Notes: generated from the letters alone by a model not told the origin. Shown: positions 51,885 to 61,516, counted from the stretch's first letter. The stretch: 64,000 bases of DNA from Gramella sp. MT6 (GCF_019357415.1 NZ_CP048410.1:3064501-3128500), one strand, 5' to 3'. Translations and numbers: made by a program.

Positions 51885-51929
51885 CAGTAATTATTGATTA
51901 TCGCCATTTCATTAATATCGTTAATCATT

Positions 51930-51955
51930 TTAATTATATTGCTTAATATAATTAA
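51930..51955 (+). promoter_or_regulatory. Inverted repeat next to the TonB receptor start
   Basis: TTAATTATATT (51930-51940), loop GCTT, and AATATAATTAA (51945-51955) form perfect 11-base arms. The repeat ends 17 bases before the ATG at 51973. It could fold as an RNA hairpin just upstream of the ribosome site or serve as an operator. Confidence 0.55.
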
Positions 51956-51972
51956 CCAAAACACTTAGAAAC

Positions 51973-54645
51973 ATGAAGAAGTTTTTACTTTTTATTACAA
52001 TGTTTTCATTACCCATAATGGTCTTTTCCCAAGATGAGATCACAGGGGTCGTGACAGATAATTCCGGCACACCCCTACCCGGCGTTAATGTATATGAAAA
52101 AGGGACCGAGAATGGAACTTCAACCGACTTTGATGGCCAATATACTATCGAAGTAGATCCTGAAGCTACACTTGTTTTTAGTTTTGTAGGATTTGAAGAG
52201 CAGGAAGTGGCTGTAAATGGAAGGTCTCAAATAGATGTAACCCTGGCCGATGGAGTTTCTTTAGGGGAAGTTCAACTTGTAGGTTCAAGAAGCCCAAAAA
52301 GAGCCTCAACAGATACACCTGTAGCCGTTGACGTTATTGATGTAAGCGAGGTTAACACACAAACTGGTAAAATAGAGATCAACGAGATGCTGCAATATGC
52401 CGCACCCTCTTTCAATGCTAACAAACAGTCGGGATCTGATGGGGCCGACCATATAGACCCTGCATCATTAAGAGGTTTAGGACCAGATCAAACTTTAGTA
52501 CTGGTAAATGGTAAAAGAAGACACCAGTCTTCTCTGATCAATATTTTTGGAACAAGAGGAAGAGGAAATACCGGAACAGATCTTAACGCCATACCTGCCG
52601 CATCTATTAAAAGAATAGAAATCCTTAGAGATGGTGCTGCAGCACAGTATGGTTCAGATGCCATTGCCGGGGTGATCAATATCGTTTTAAAAGATGCTGT
52701 TGAAGAATTTACCGGAAGCGTTAATTACGGATTCTACAATACGAATGCGGAAGGAGATTTTCCGGAAGGTGCACCAAATACAGATGGAAACAGGTTAGAC
52801 ACAGATAGAGATGGAAATGCCATTGGGGATGATCAAAATTTCGACGGGGGTTCAGTAAAAGTAACCACCAATTATGGTTTTGAAATAGCCGAAGATGGGT
52901 ACGCTAATTTTACTGTTGAGTATCTGAATAAAAATAAGACGCTTCGTCCCGGATTCGATTTTAGACGTGGTTTTGGTGAAGCCGCAATCGAAGGTGTGAA
53001 CTTTATGGGAAATTTGGCAATCCCTATCTCAGAAAATACAGAATTCTATGCATTCGGAGGTAGAAATTATAGAGACACAGATGCCTTTGCTTTTACACGA
53101 AACAATCCAACGGCAAGAAACGTGGTGAGTGTTTATCCTGATGGTTTTACACCAAGGATCACTTCCATTATCACTGATAATTCGGTAGCCGCAGGTTTTA
53201 GAACTAAAACTGAAAGTGGCTGGAATATTGACCTTAGTAATACCTGGGGGAAAAACCTTTTCCATTATTACATAAAAGGAACCATTAACGCTTCTCTTGG
53301 AGATATTTCTCCAACAGATTTTGATGCCGGTGGTCATAACTTGAGTCAGAATGTGATCAATTTAGATTTCTCAAAGTATTACGAAGACATGCTGGAAGGA
53401 GTAAACTTCGCCTTTGGAGCTGAATACAGAACAGAGAATTTCGAGATCTTCGCTGGAGAAGAAGCTTCATACGCTACCTATGATGTAGATGGAATTCCTA
53501 TTACAAATCCAGATATACAAATGCAGCCTATAGATCCGGTAACAGGAGATCCAAGACCAGGTGGTTCTCAAGGATTCCCAGGATACGGACCAGATAATGA
53601 AGTTGATCGAAGCAGATCTAACGTCTCACTGTATGCAGATGCTGAATTCGAATTTACTGAAGCTTTCCTTTTAGCAGCAGCTGCAAGATTTGAAAACTAT
53701 AGTGATTTTGGTAGTACTCTTAACGGAAAGTTAGCAGCAAGATTAAAGGCTACAGAGGATATTAATATCAGGGGTTCTGTTAGTACCGGTTTTAGAGCTC
53801 CTTCCCTGGCCCAGATCTATTACAACCTTAAGTTCACAAACTTTGTAGGAGGTGAAGCTTTAGAATCTTTATTATCACCAAACAATAGTCCGGTTACGGC
53901 CTCTTTCGGAATTGGACCTTTGCAGGAAGAAACGGCTTTAAACGCTTCACTGGGTTTTACAGCAAATTTCGGAAAATTCACTGCTACGGTTGACGGTTAT
54001 TACATCAATGTTCAGGATCGTATCGTACTAACAGGTAATTTCGATGCTCCACAAATAGATAATGTAGAAGCTGCACAATTCTTCGCTAATGGGGCAGATA
54101 CTGAAACTGTAGGTCTTGACATTGTTCTTTCCAACGAGTTCAGCTTACGTGAAGGTAAACTAACCACAAGTTTCATAGGTAACTTTAATGACATGACGAT
54201 CACTGATGTAAAAAATGGTGATCTTGATGAACAGACATTTTTTGGTGAAAGAGATAAGTCATTTTTACTTGCATCAGCTCCTGATAGTAAATTGACCTTA
54301 AATCTCATTTATGATATTGAATGGTTTGATGTAGCTTTAGGTTTAACCAGATTTAGTGAAGTTACCCTACTGGACTTTCAGATGTTTGAAGATGTTGCAG
54401 ATTACGGAAGTCTGGAAAATCAAGTTGCTGCCGCTTCAGATGTATACGATTCTAAAATTGTTACTGATCTTAACTTCGGTTTTAAATTAAATGATGCTCT
54501 TAAACTTAATGTAGGAAGCAATAATTTGTTCAATGTTTATCCAGATCAGCAGGATGACTGGACCGAGGCTGGTGGTTACTGGGATGCTGTTCAAATGGGA
54601 TTTGGAGGAGCATATTACTATGCTAAACTGAATATCAATTTGTAG
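51973..54645 (+). CDS. TonB-dependent outer-membrane receptor with CarboxypepD_reg-like domain
   Basis: The 890-residue protein has a signal peptide (1-19), a CarboxypepD_reg-like beta-sandwich (about 22-95; GVVTDNSGTPLPGVNVYEKGTENGTSTDFDGQYTI), a TonB plug (about 110-240; RGLGPDQTLVLVNGKRRHQSS, LRDGAAAQYGSDAIAGVINIVLK) and a 22-strand-type barrel. It imports an unknown large substrate. There is no SusD partner gene beside it, so it is probably not a glycan-utilisation SusC. FRAPSLAQIYY is the barrel motif seen in vitamin/siderophore-type receptors. The leader has two inverted repeats, and a terminator follows at 54671. Confidence 0.93.
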   Translation: MKKFLLFITMFSLPIMVFSQDEITGVVTDNSGTPLPGVNVYEKGTENGTSTDFDGQYTIEVDPEATLVFSFVGFEEQEVAVNGRSQIDVTLADGVSLGEVQLVGSRSPKRASTDTPVAVDVIDVSEVNTQTGKIEINEMLQYAAPSFNANKQSGSDGADHIDPASLRGLGPDQTLVLVNGKRRHQSSLINIFGTRGRGNTGTDLNAIPAASIKRIEILRDGAAAQYGSDAIAGVINIVLKDAVEEFTGSVNYGFYNTNAEGDFPEGAPNTDGNRLDTDRDGNAIGDDQNFDGGSVKVTTNYGFEIAEDGYANFTVEYLNKNKTLRPGFDFRRGFGEAAIEGVNFMGNLAIPISENTEFYAFGGRNYRDTDAFAFTRNNPTARNVVSVYPDGFTPRITSIITDNSVAAGFRTKTESGWNIDLSNTWGKNLFHYYIKGTINASLGDISPTDFDAGGHNLSQNVINLDFSKYYEDMLEGVNFAFGAEYRTENFEIFAGEEASYATYDVDGIPITNPDIQMQPIDPVTGDPRPGGSQGFPGYGPDNEVDRSRSNVSLYADAEFEFTEAFLLAAAARFENYSDFGSTLNGKLAARLKATEDINIRGSVSTGFRAPSLAQIYYNLKFTNFVGGEALESLLSPNNSPVTASFGIGPLQEETALNASLGFTANFGKFTATVDGYYINVQDRIVLTGNFDAPQIDNVEAAQFFANGADTETVGLDIVLSNEFSLREGKLTTSFIGNFNDMTITDVKNGDLDEQTFFGERDKSFLLASAPDSKLTLNLIYDIEWFDVALGLTRFSEVTLLDFQMFEDVADYGSLENQVAAASDVYDSKIVTDLNFGFKLNDALKLNVGSNNLFNVYPDQQDDWTEAGGYWDAVQMGFGGAYYYAKLNINL

Positions 54646-54670
54646 AATACCTATAGATTAACAGAAGATA

Positions 54671-54699
54671 AAAGCGGGGATTATTTCCCGCTTTTTTTT
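54671..54699 (+). terminator. Terminator after the TonB receptor
   Basis: AAAGCGGG (54671-54678) pairs with CCCGCTTT (54687-54694), with an 8-base loop and a T-run to 54699. Confidence 0.92.
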
Positions 54700-54820
54700 G
54701 CATTCTCATAAAGTGGTTTACTTAAAATTTGAGTCTTAGTATATTTTTAACTCTGAAAGGCCACATATTTTATAAATTTAAAAGACTAACTCCTGATTTT
54801 TAATTATTTAAAACTCTCTT

Positions 54821-57800
54821 ATGGCTAAAAGTTCCAATTCCAAAGAAAATCACTGGTACAAAGACGCAATAATTTACGAACTCCACATTAAGGCCTTTTT
54901 TGATAGTAACGGTGACGGAATTGGAGACTTTGAAGGGCTAATGCAGAAACTGGATTACCTGGAAGATCTTGGAGTAACTGCCATCTGGTTATTACCATTT
55001 TATCCATCACCACTGCGGGATGATGGGTATGATATCGCAGATTATTATAATATCAATCCCTCCTATGGAAATGTGGAAGATTTCAAGATCTTCCTGAATG
55101 AAGCTCATAGCCGCGGATTAAAAGTTATTACCGAGCTGGTGATAAACCATACCTCAGATCAGCATGAATGGTTTCAAAGAGCCAGAAAAGCTCCTGCGGG
55201 ATCTGAAGAAAGGGAGTATTATGTGTGGAGCGATGATCCACATAAATATAAAGATGCCCGGATAATTTTCACCGATACCGAACCCTCCAACTGGAGTTGG
55301 GATGCTGAAGCCCAATCATATTACTGGCATCGCTTTTTCTCGCATCAGCCCGACCTGAATTTTGATAATCCTAAGGTACAGCAGGAAGTTTTCAATATTA
55401 TGGATTACTGGTGTAAAATGGGAGTAGATGGTTTCAGGCTCGATGCTGTTCCATATTTATTCGAAAGAGAAGACACTAATTGTGAGAATCTTCCACAAAC
55501 GCATGAATTTCTGAAAAAACTCAGAGCACATGTAGATAAGAATTATGATAACAAATTGCTTCTTGCTGAAGCTAATATGTGGCCTGAAGATTCCGCAGCT
55601 TATTTTGGAGATGGAGATGAATGTCATATGAACTACCACTTCCCTATAATGCCTCGTATGTTCATGGCTGTAAAAATGGAAGACCGCTACCCTATTATAG
55701 ATATTATAGACCAGACCCCGGAGATTCCTGAAAATTGCCAGTGGGGGATCTTCCTTAGAAATCATGATGAACTTACCCTGGAAATGGTAACAGATGAAGA
55801 AAGGGATTATATGTATAAGGTTTATACTAAAGATCCTCAGGCCAAGATCAACGTTGGGATAAGACATAGACTGGCTCCGCTACTGGATAATAACCGCAGC
55901 AAGATAGAACTCATGAATATGCTCCTATTTTCTTTACCGGGAACACCAATTATCTATTACGGCGATGAGATCGGGATGGGAGATAATTTCTACCTTGGAG
56001 ATCGTGATGGGGTAAGAACACCTATGCAATGGACGGCAGACCGAAATGCCGGGTTCTCACTTGCAAATCCGCAGAAACTATACCTGCCACTCATCATAGA
56101 TCCTGAGTATAAATATGAATCTATAAACGTGGAGACCCAGCAAATGATCTCTTCCTCTCTTCTCTGGTGGATGAAGAGGATCATTGGTATGCGTAAAAAA
56201 TATAAGGCCTTTGGAAGAGGAGATATAGAATTCCTTTCACCATCCAATTCCAAGATCATCGCCTACACCAGGATTTATAAGGATGAAAAGATCCTTGTAC
56301 TGGGAAATCTTTCCCGTTTTTCACAACCAGCAGAACTGGATCTTGAAGATTTTAAGGGCTATACTCCGGTAGAAGTCTTTAGCCATAACAGATTTCCGAA
56401 GATAACAGACAGACCATATCTATTTACCTTATCGCCTTATGGCTATTACTGGTTTGCCCTGGAAGAAGAAAGAGAAAGAGTTGAAGGCGGAAGTAAAATC
56501 CCGGTTTTAAAGATCGATAACTGGAATAATCTTTTAAAGAACAGGACCCTTCAAAAATTATCTGGCCAGATCCTTCCTCCATACCTGGAGCACAGAAGAT
56601 GGTTTGAAAGCGCCGGAAGGACCCTTCAGGAGATCACTGTTAAAGAATCTATTGAGATCAAAATAAAAGATTTGCCAACAAGGATCATTATTCTTGAGGT
56701 GACCTATAATGAAGGTTTACCTGAGTTATACCAGCTTCCGGTTTCTTTCGCATCAATAGAAAATGAAAATCTACTTAATGAAATACCCAAGCGTGGGATC
56801 ATCGCTAAACTAAAAATTGATAAGGAAGAAGGATACTTATTTGATTCGGTTTATGCTGAAGAATTCAGGGATCATTTAATAGAAGGTTTCAGAGGATCAA
56901 AAAGATCTAAAACAGCATCTGGAGAATTAGACTTTTCAGCTGAAAAATCCTTGATAAAAGACCTGGATAAAGAACCTAGATCTGAACTGGTGAGCACAGA
57001 ACACCGGCAAACGATCATCACTTATGATAACGAGCTGATTTTAAAACTCTATAGAAAACTAGATCAAACCTTTAATCCCGATGTTGAGACCATTAAATTC
57101 CTGTCCACTAAAACAGATTTCGAAAAGATTTCAAGGTATGCAGGAACGGTAAAATTCAGCCAAAGAAATGGAAAACCATATTTCCTGGGAATGCTTCAGC
57201 AAATTATCGAAAACCAGGGAGAAGTGTGGACCCATGTAAAGGATTCTTTGGACCGGTATTTTGAACGGGTACTTACTGCTAAAAAGGATATTGAAATAGA
57301 GAAACTGGATGATCATATTACGCTTCCGCTGGGATATGAGGATTTTCCAAAACCTGTTCAGGAAATTACGGGAATTATTCTTCCTGAAAGGATTTATCAA
57401 TTGGGAGAATTCACTGCCGAACTTCATGATGCCCTTTCACAGCACTCTAAAGAAAAAGATTTTGATAAAGAAGAGTCTTCATTACATTACCAAAGGTCAT
57501 TATTTTCAGGATTACAGACTTTGACAAGGACAAGTCTGGAGAAATTGAAACAGGTAATCAAAGATCTTCCGGAAGAAACGGCCAAAGAGGCAAAAGAAGT
57601 TATTGGTTTGAAAAAAGATATTCTAAATTGTTTTAAGGATATATATGACCATAAGATCTCGGTGATGAAAATAAGAACGCACGGGGATTATCATTTAAGA
57701 CAGATCCTATGGACAGGTCGAGATTATATCATGAATAGTTTTGAAGGTGACCCATCAAAATCCTTTAGCGAAAGGCGAATAAGGAGATCGGCAATGAGAG

Positions 57801-58135
57801 ATTTAGCTGCCATGATCAGATCTCTTCACTATGCGGCTTATAGCAATATACTTTCTCCGGAATATGACCAGCAACGAAAAGAAGGCGACCTGGAAGATTG
57901 GGCTGAAAAATGGCATTATTATATAAGCAGGCTATATATTAAAGGTTACCTGGACAAAGCCGACGCACGGGATTACGTACCTAAAAAACATGGAGACTTT
58001 AAGATCCTGATGAATACTTTTTTACTTGAAAAAGCGATTACTGAACTTAATTATGAAATAGAGAATCGCCCTGAATGGATAATTATCCCGTTACGGGGCA
58101 TCAAGGCGATTCTGGATCATTATAAATCTGATTAG
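54821..58135 (+). CDS. treS: Trehalose synthase (maltose glucosyltransferase) fused to maltokinase-like domain
   Basis: The 1104-residue fusion has a GH13 TreS domain (about 10-560) with nucleophile Asp208 (DGFRLDAVPYLF), acid/base Glu250 (LLAEANMWPED) and Asp316 (RNHDEL). It interconverts maltose and trehalose. Residues about 580-1104 are a Pep2/Mak-type maltokinase with catalytic Asp956 (HGDYHLRQ). The metal-binding Asp of the expected DFEG is Ser973 (N-S-F-E-G-D). The fused TreS-Mak form normally feeds maltose-1-phosphate to GlgE, which is not here. A monocistronic unit: terminators precede it and the next gene converges from 58139. Confidence 0.93.
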   Translation: MAKSSNSKENHWYKDAIIYELHIKAFFDSNGDGIGDFEGLMQKLDYLEDLGVTAIWLLPFYPSPLRDDGYDIADYYNINPSYGNVEDFKIFLNEAHSRGLKVITELVINHTSDQHEWFQRARKAPAGSEEREYYVWSDDPHKYKDARIIFTDTEPSNWSWDAEAQSYYWHRFFSHQPDLNFDNPKVQQEVFNIMDYWCKMGVDGFRLDAVPYLFEREDTNCENLPQTHEFLKKLRAHVDKNYDNKLLLAEANMWPEDSAAYFGDGDECHMNYHFPIMPRMFMAVKMEDRYPIIDIIDQTPEIPENCQWGIFLRNHDELTLEMVTDEERDYMYKVYTKDPQAKINVGIRHRLAPLLDNNRSKIELMNMLLFSLPGTPIIYYGDEIGMGDNFYLGDRDGVRTPMQWTADRNAGFSLANPQKLYLPLIIDPEYKYESINVETQQMISSSLLWWMKRIIGMRKKYKAFGRGDIEFLSPSNSKIIAYTRIYKDEKILVLGNLSRFSQPAELDLEDFKGYTPVEVFSHNRFPKITDRPYLFTLSPYGYYWFALEEERERVEGGSKIPVLKIDNWNNLLKNRTLQKLSGQILPPYLEHRRWFESAGRTLQEITVKESIEIKIKDLPTRIIILEVTYNEGLPELYQLPVSFASIENENLLNEIPKRGIIAKLKIDKEEGYLFDSVYAEEFRDHLIEGFRGSKRSKTASGELDFSAEKSLIKDLDKEPRSELVSTEHRQTIITYDNELILKLYRKLDQTFNPDVETIKFLSTKTDFEKISRYAGTVKFSQRNGKPYFLGMLQQIIENQGEVWTHVKDSLDRYFERVLTAKKDIEIEKLDDHITLPLGYEDFPKPVQEITGIILPERIYQLGEFTAELHDALSQHSKEKDFDKEESSLHYQRSLFSGLQTLTRTSLEKLKQVIKDLPEETAKEAKEVIGLKKDILNCFKDIYDHKISVMKIRTHGDYHLRQILWTGRDYIMNSFEGDPSKSFSERRIRRSAMRDLAAMIRSLHYAAYSNILSPEYDQQRKEGDLEDWAEKWHYYISRLYIKGYLDKADARDYVPKKHGDFKILMNTFLLEKAITELNYEIENRPEWIIIPLRGIKAILDHYKSD

Positions 58136-58138
58136 GAC

Positions 58139-59335
58139 TTACTCAACGATGTACATTTCGTTGGAAGCTTTGATGTATTCCTGAGGATTAAAGGTGGATT
58201 CGAAACTATTTCTAACCAGGTCAAGTTTCAATTTAACGTTCTTCATCTCATCTTTCAGGAAGGGGTCATTTTGATATTTCTGAATAAGCTTTTCATATTT
58301 ATCCAGGTTTTCAAGAATCCTGAAAGTTAGCATCCCGAATCTTATCTTTAAGTTCTGGACCGCAAGCATCTGGTCATGGTATTCCTGTTTCCAGTTCTCG
58401 GGGTTCGTTTTTCGTTCTTCCACGATATTATTCTCGGCTATTTTAGAAATATCCAGAATGTATTGTGTACGTTTTTTAGCGTCGGTCTCATTGGTGAAGT
58501 TCTCATTGAAATCTTTCTTTTTAATATCCAGTATTTCAACCAGGTTATCTTCCATAGCCTTATTTTGAAGCTCCTTAAGTTCATTTAAACTCTTGGTAAT
58601 CGCCTCCCACTCGGTTTCAATAAGGTCCTTATCATGCGTGAATTGGGCAATAGATGAAGTAAGTTTCAGCATTTTCATGCTCTGGTCTTTCAACTCCTTA
58701 TCTCTCCTGTTCAAAGATCCAATGAACTGGCTAATTCCGTCAAAAAGACTACCGGCAAACATTCCGGTAAATGGAGTCCCTTTGGCCAGGTCACCGGTTA
58801 CCTGCAACATGTGATTAAGAGCTTCCAGCCTGGCATCATCTTCCTTCTCTTCAGCTATATAACTTTTAAATTTTCCAAACCATTCCTGGTATCCTTCATA
58901 ATTCATAGGATTTCCTACAGCATCCAGGGTTGTATAAAATTCCCGGGAGGTATTAAAAAGGTTCAAAGGTTTGATCTCCCTTTCCATAGAAGCAAGATTC
59001 AACACTGCTGAACTGTAATTATATTTGTATACGCTAATAGTGTTCTTGTCGATCTCTTCCTGCCTTTCTTCCAGGTATTTTACCCTTTCCAGAAGTTTTT
59101 CAACCTTCTCTGAAGCAGAATTAGTATTCTTTATACTCTCATCGAGGTTATTGATCTTGGAATCTATTTCCTTGATCCTGAATTCAAGATTCTGGCTTAG
59201 TAAAGATCGTTCCCGGTTCAATTCTTTTAAAACCTGATCTGTCACCGAAGCACTTTGATTATCTGCATATATCTGTGCACTGGCACTATTAAAGCTGATG
59301 AAAACAGCCAAAAGGGCGAAGATTATTTTCTTCAT
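58139..59335 (-). CDS. Secreted coiled-coil protein of unknown function
   Basis: The 398-residue protein has a signal peptide (MKKIIFALLAVFISFNSASAQ). Two long coiled-coil regions follow (about 30-100 with RVKYLEERQEEID, and 210-390 with Leu/Glu/Lys heptads), split by a more hydrophobic GTPFTGMFAGSLFDGISQFIGSL segment (about 190-210) that could insert in a membrane. I do not recognise the family. The ATG at 59335 is used; an in-frame TTG four codons earlier would still give the same signal peptide. It converges with the treS gene with only 3 bases between stops. Confidence 0.7.
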   Translation of the reverse strand: MKKIIFALLAVFISFNSASAQIYADNQSASVTDQVLKELNRERSLLSQNLEFRIKEIDSKINNLDESIKNTNSASEKVEKLLERVKYLEERQEEIDKNTISVYKYNYSSAVLNLASMEREIKPLNLFNTSREFYTTLDAVGNPMNYEGYQEWFGKFKSYIAEEKEDDARLEALNHMLQVTGDLAKGTPFTGMFAGSLFDGISQFIGSLNRRDKELKDQSMKMLKLTSSIAQFTHDKDLIETEWEAITKSLNELKELQNKAMEDNLVEILDIKKKDFNENFTNETDAKKRTQYILDISKIAENNIVEERKTNPENWKQEYHDQMLAVQNLKIRFGMLTFRILENLDKYEKLIQKYQNDPFLKDEMKNVKLKLDLVRNSFESTFNPQEYIKASNEMYIVE

Positions 59336-59456
59336 AATTAACTTCAATTTTAGTCAACTTGTTTAACGTTTCACAATAAAGCATATTTCATGCCATCAAA
59401 ATTAAATCAATATTCACAGCCGTTTGAATATCACAGGTTTGAAAAATGTAGAATTT

Positions 59457-60197
59457 TTAAGCAGGTCTGTCCATTTTCCCCATTCTGAGAAGTATAGGAA
59501 AGTTAACTTCGTTACTTTTTCCGAAAGCTTCACGAAGTTCAGATTCTATCAACGAAACTGGATCTCTTCCATTCTCATTTTCGAAATGCTTCACTGCAGA
59601 CCAGGTACGTAAATAGCCCAATAAATGATCAATACTCCAATGGTAACGCTGCGCAAATTCTGGAGTAGCTATTTCCTTAAATGGAAAAGGGATAGTTTCA
59701 TAATTTTCATCAAGATATATCCTTTCTTCATCCCAGTATGGACCTATGATATCATTATAAAACCTGGTTATCACCCTCTTGGTCTCTGTATTAGAATAAA
59801 AAAGACCGTACCCCATGATCATGACCTTGCCTCCGGGTTTAAGGCATCTTATCACTTCTGAATAAAAAGTATCAAAATTAAACCAGTGAACGGCTTGTGC
59901 ACTTATTATAAGATCGAACTTGCGGTTAGAAAAGCTGGTCTTTTCAGCAGGCTGGACAGAGTAATGGATATTATCTCTTTTAGCCGCGTTCTTTAATTGA
60001 TTCTCACTTATATCTGTTGCTTCCACCTTTTTAAAAAACTTTGAAAGCTCCACGGCCACCTGACCGTTTCCTGTGCCACAATCCCAGGCTGTATCGTAAG
60101 ACGAGAGCTGGGCCTTTATAAAATCATAGACCTCATTTGGATAGGTAGGCCTGTACTGGCTATATTCTTTAGACCTGGTAGAAAAATTATCCTTCAA
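59457..60197 (-). CDS. Class I SAM-dependent methyltransferase, TTG start
   Basis: The 246-residue protein has SAM motif I WDCGTGNGQVAVEL (about 38-51), the acidic end of strand 2 in VEATDIS and motif IV-like DLIISAQAVHWFNF with KPGGKVMIMGYGL. It resembles ubiquinone/menaquinone-type (UbiE-like) and small-molecule methyltransferases. It begins with a TTG 3 bases after the serine-hydrolase stop; no Met codon exists until far inside, so the TTG start is secure. The two genes form an operon. Confidence 0.88.
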   Translation of the reverse strand: MKDNFSTRSKEYSQYRPTYPNEVYDFIKAQLSSYDTAWDCGTGNGQVAVELSKFFKKVEATDISENQLKNAAKRDNIHYSVQPAEKTSFSNRKFDLIISAQAVHWFNFDTFYSEVIRCLKPGGKVMIMGYGLFYSNTETKRVITRFYNDIIGPYWDEERIYLDENYETIPFPFKEIATPEFAQRYHWSIDHLLGYLRTWSAVKHFENENGRDPVSLIESELREAFGKSNEVNFPILLRMGKMDRPA

Positions 60198-60200
60198 AAC

Positions 60201-61499
60201 TTAATCTATTATACTGGAAAAAACCATTTGCCTGAATTTCCAACCAGTCTCGTCATTCAACGGTCCCTGGGTTTGCTTCATTAAAATGCCTATAATATCG
60301 TTTTTCGGGTCGGCAAAATATTGTGTATTAAAATAACCACCCCAGTCAAAAGTTCCTTCAGGACCCAAACCACCCTTGACCTCTCCTTCTTTGCTCACAA
60401 CTCCGAAGGCTAAGCCGTAATAATTTTCAGGACCACTAAAAAGATCGCCGGTTTGGTTACTCATTATCATGTTGATAGTTGTTGGACTCAAAATCTGGTT
60501 TCCGTTATAATTTCCGCCATTAAGATACATCTGGAGAAATTTAGCATAATCCAGTGCTGTACTGGATAGACCGGCACCACCTGAAAAGAATTTTTTCGCT
60601 CCTGTTGCCGGATATTCAGGATCATAAAAAGTTACCGGGTAGTTTACCCATTCATCACCTTCCCGCTTCTGAATTTTCACCAATCTGTCAGCCTTTGATT
60701 CCGGCAAATAGAAATAAGTGTCCTGCATATTAAGGGGATCGAAAATTCTATCCTTCAGAAATTCATCAAAAGGCTTTCCGGAAATTACTTCAACAAAATA
60801 TCCCAGCACATCAAGTCCTTCGGAATACGTGAATTTTTCACCTGGCTCATGATGCAAAGGTAGTTTGGCAAGTTTTTTAATATTTTCTTCAATAGTTACA
60901 TCGTTTGTGGTAAAAAGATCTACTATACCGGCTTTAGCATAGATTTTCCTGAATCTATCATCTCCATCGATCACACCATAACCAATCCCGGAGGTGTGAC
61001 TCAATAAATGCCGAATAGTTATTTCCTTATTCGCCGGTATCATTTGAAAACTGGAATCCTGCTCCTTAAAGCTAACCAGCACCTGCTCGTCTTCAAATGC
61101 AGGGATATATTTTGAAATAGGATCATCCAGCTTAAATCTCCCTTCTTCCCACAGCATCATAACAGCCGTAGAGGTAATAGCCTTAGTTTGTGATGCGATT
61201 CGGAAGATATGATCCTTTTTCAAATCCTTTCCTTCCGCATCTGCTTCACCAAAAGCTTTATGATAGACTATTTTCCCATCTTTCGCTATCAAAGCTACTG
61301 CTCCTGGTATTTGATCATTTTCAATTGAAGATGATAACATGTTTCCGATCTTATCGAGTCTTTCTGAAGATACCCCAACACTTTCTGAACTTGCTGCTAC
61401 CAAACCGGTTTGTGCACGGATGGATAAGATAGAAAAGGTAGAAATGAATAAAAGAAGGTTAAATCCAGAAATGAGCCTTGGTAGTGTTATTTTATGCAT
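60201..61499 (-). CDS. Serine hydrolase of the beta-lactamase/penicillin-binding (class C-like) family
   Basis: The 432-residue protein has a signal-anchor-like N-terminus (about 8-30). The active-site Ser103-x-x-Lys106 is in ASQTKA, Tyr225 in FTYSEGLDVLG (Y-S-E in place of the usual Y-x-N) and a C-terminal HxG-like region. It is probably an esterase or DD-peptidase-type hydrolase in the periplasm rather than a true beta-lactamase. The start is the ATG at 61499; a TTG two codons earlier is not used. Promoter TTG-N19-TAAATTTG lies upstream. The methyltransferase gene follows. Confidence 0.88.
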   Translation of the reverse strand: MHKITLPRLISGFNLLLFISTFSILSIRAQTGLVAASSESVGVSSERLDKIGNMLSSSIENDQIPGAVALIAKDGKIVYHKAFGEADAEGKDLKKDHIFRIASQTKAITSTAVMMLWEEGRFKLDDPISKYIPAFEDEQVLVSFKEQDSSFQMIPANKEITIRHLLSHTSGIGYGVIDGDDRFRKIYAKAGIVDLFTTNDVTIEENIKKLAKLPLHHEPGEKFTYSEGLDVLGYFVEVISGKPFDEFLKDRIFDPLNMQDTYFYLPESKADRLVKIQKREGDEWVNYPVTFYDPEYPATGAKKFFSGGAGLSSTALDYAKFLQMYLNGGNYNGNQILSPTTINMIMSNQTGDLFSGPENYYGLAFGVVSKEGEVKGGLGPEGTFDWGGYFNTQYFADPKNDIIGILMKQTQGPLNDETGWKFRQMVFSSIID

Positions 61500-61516
61500 A
61501 ATCAAAAAAGGTTAGT

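Noticed and set aside
51973..54645. SusC/SusD glycan-utilisation locus
   Set aside because: No SusD-like gene or glycoside hydrolase cluster is next to the receptor; the TreS fusion is separated by a strong terminator.
60201..61499. True class C beta-lactamase conferring resistance
   Set aside because: The Y-x-N motif is Y-S-E and the overall sequence fits the broad serine-hydrolase group, so a resistance role is not supported.
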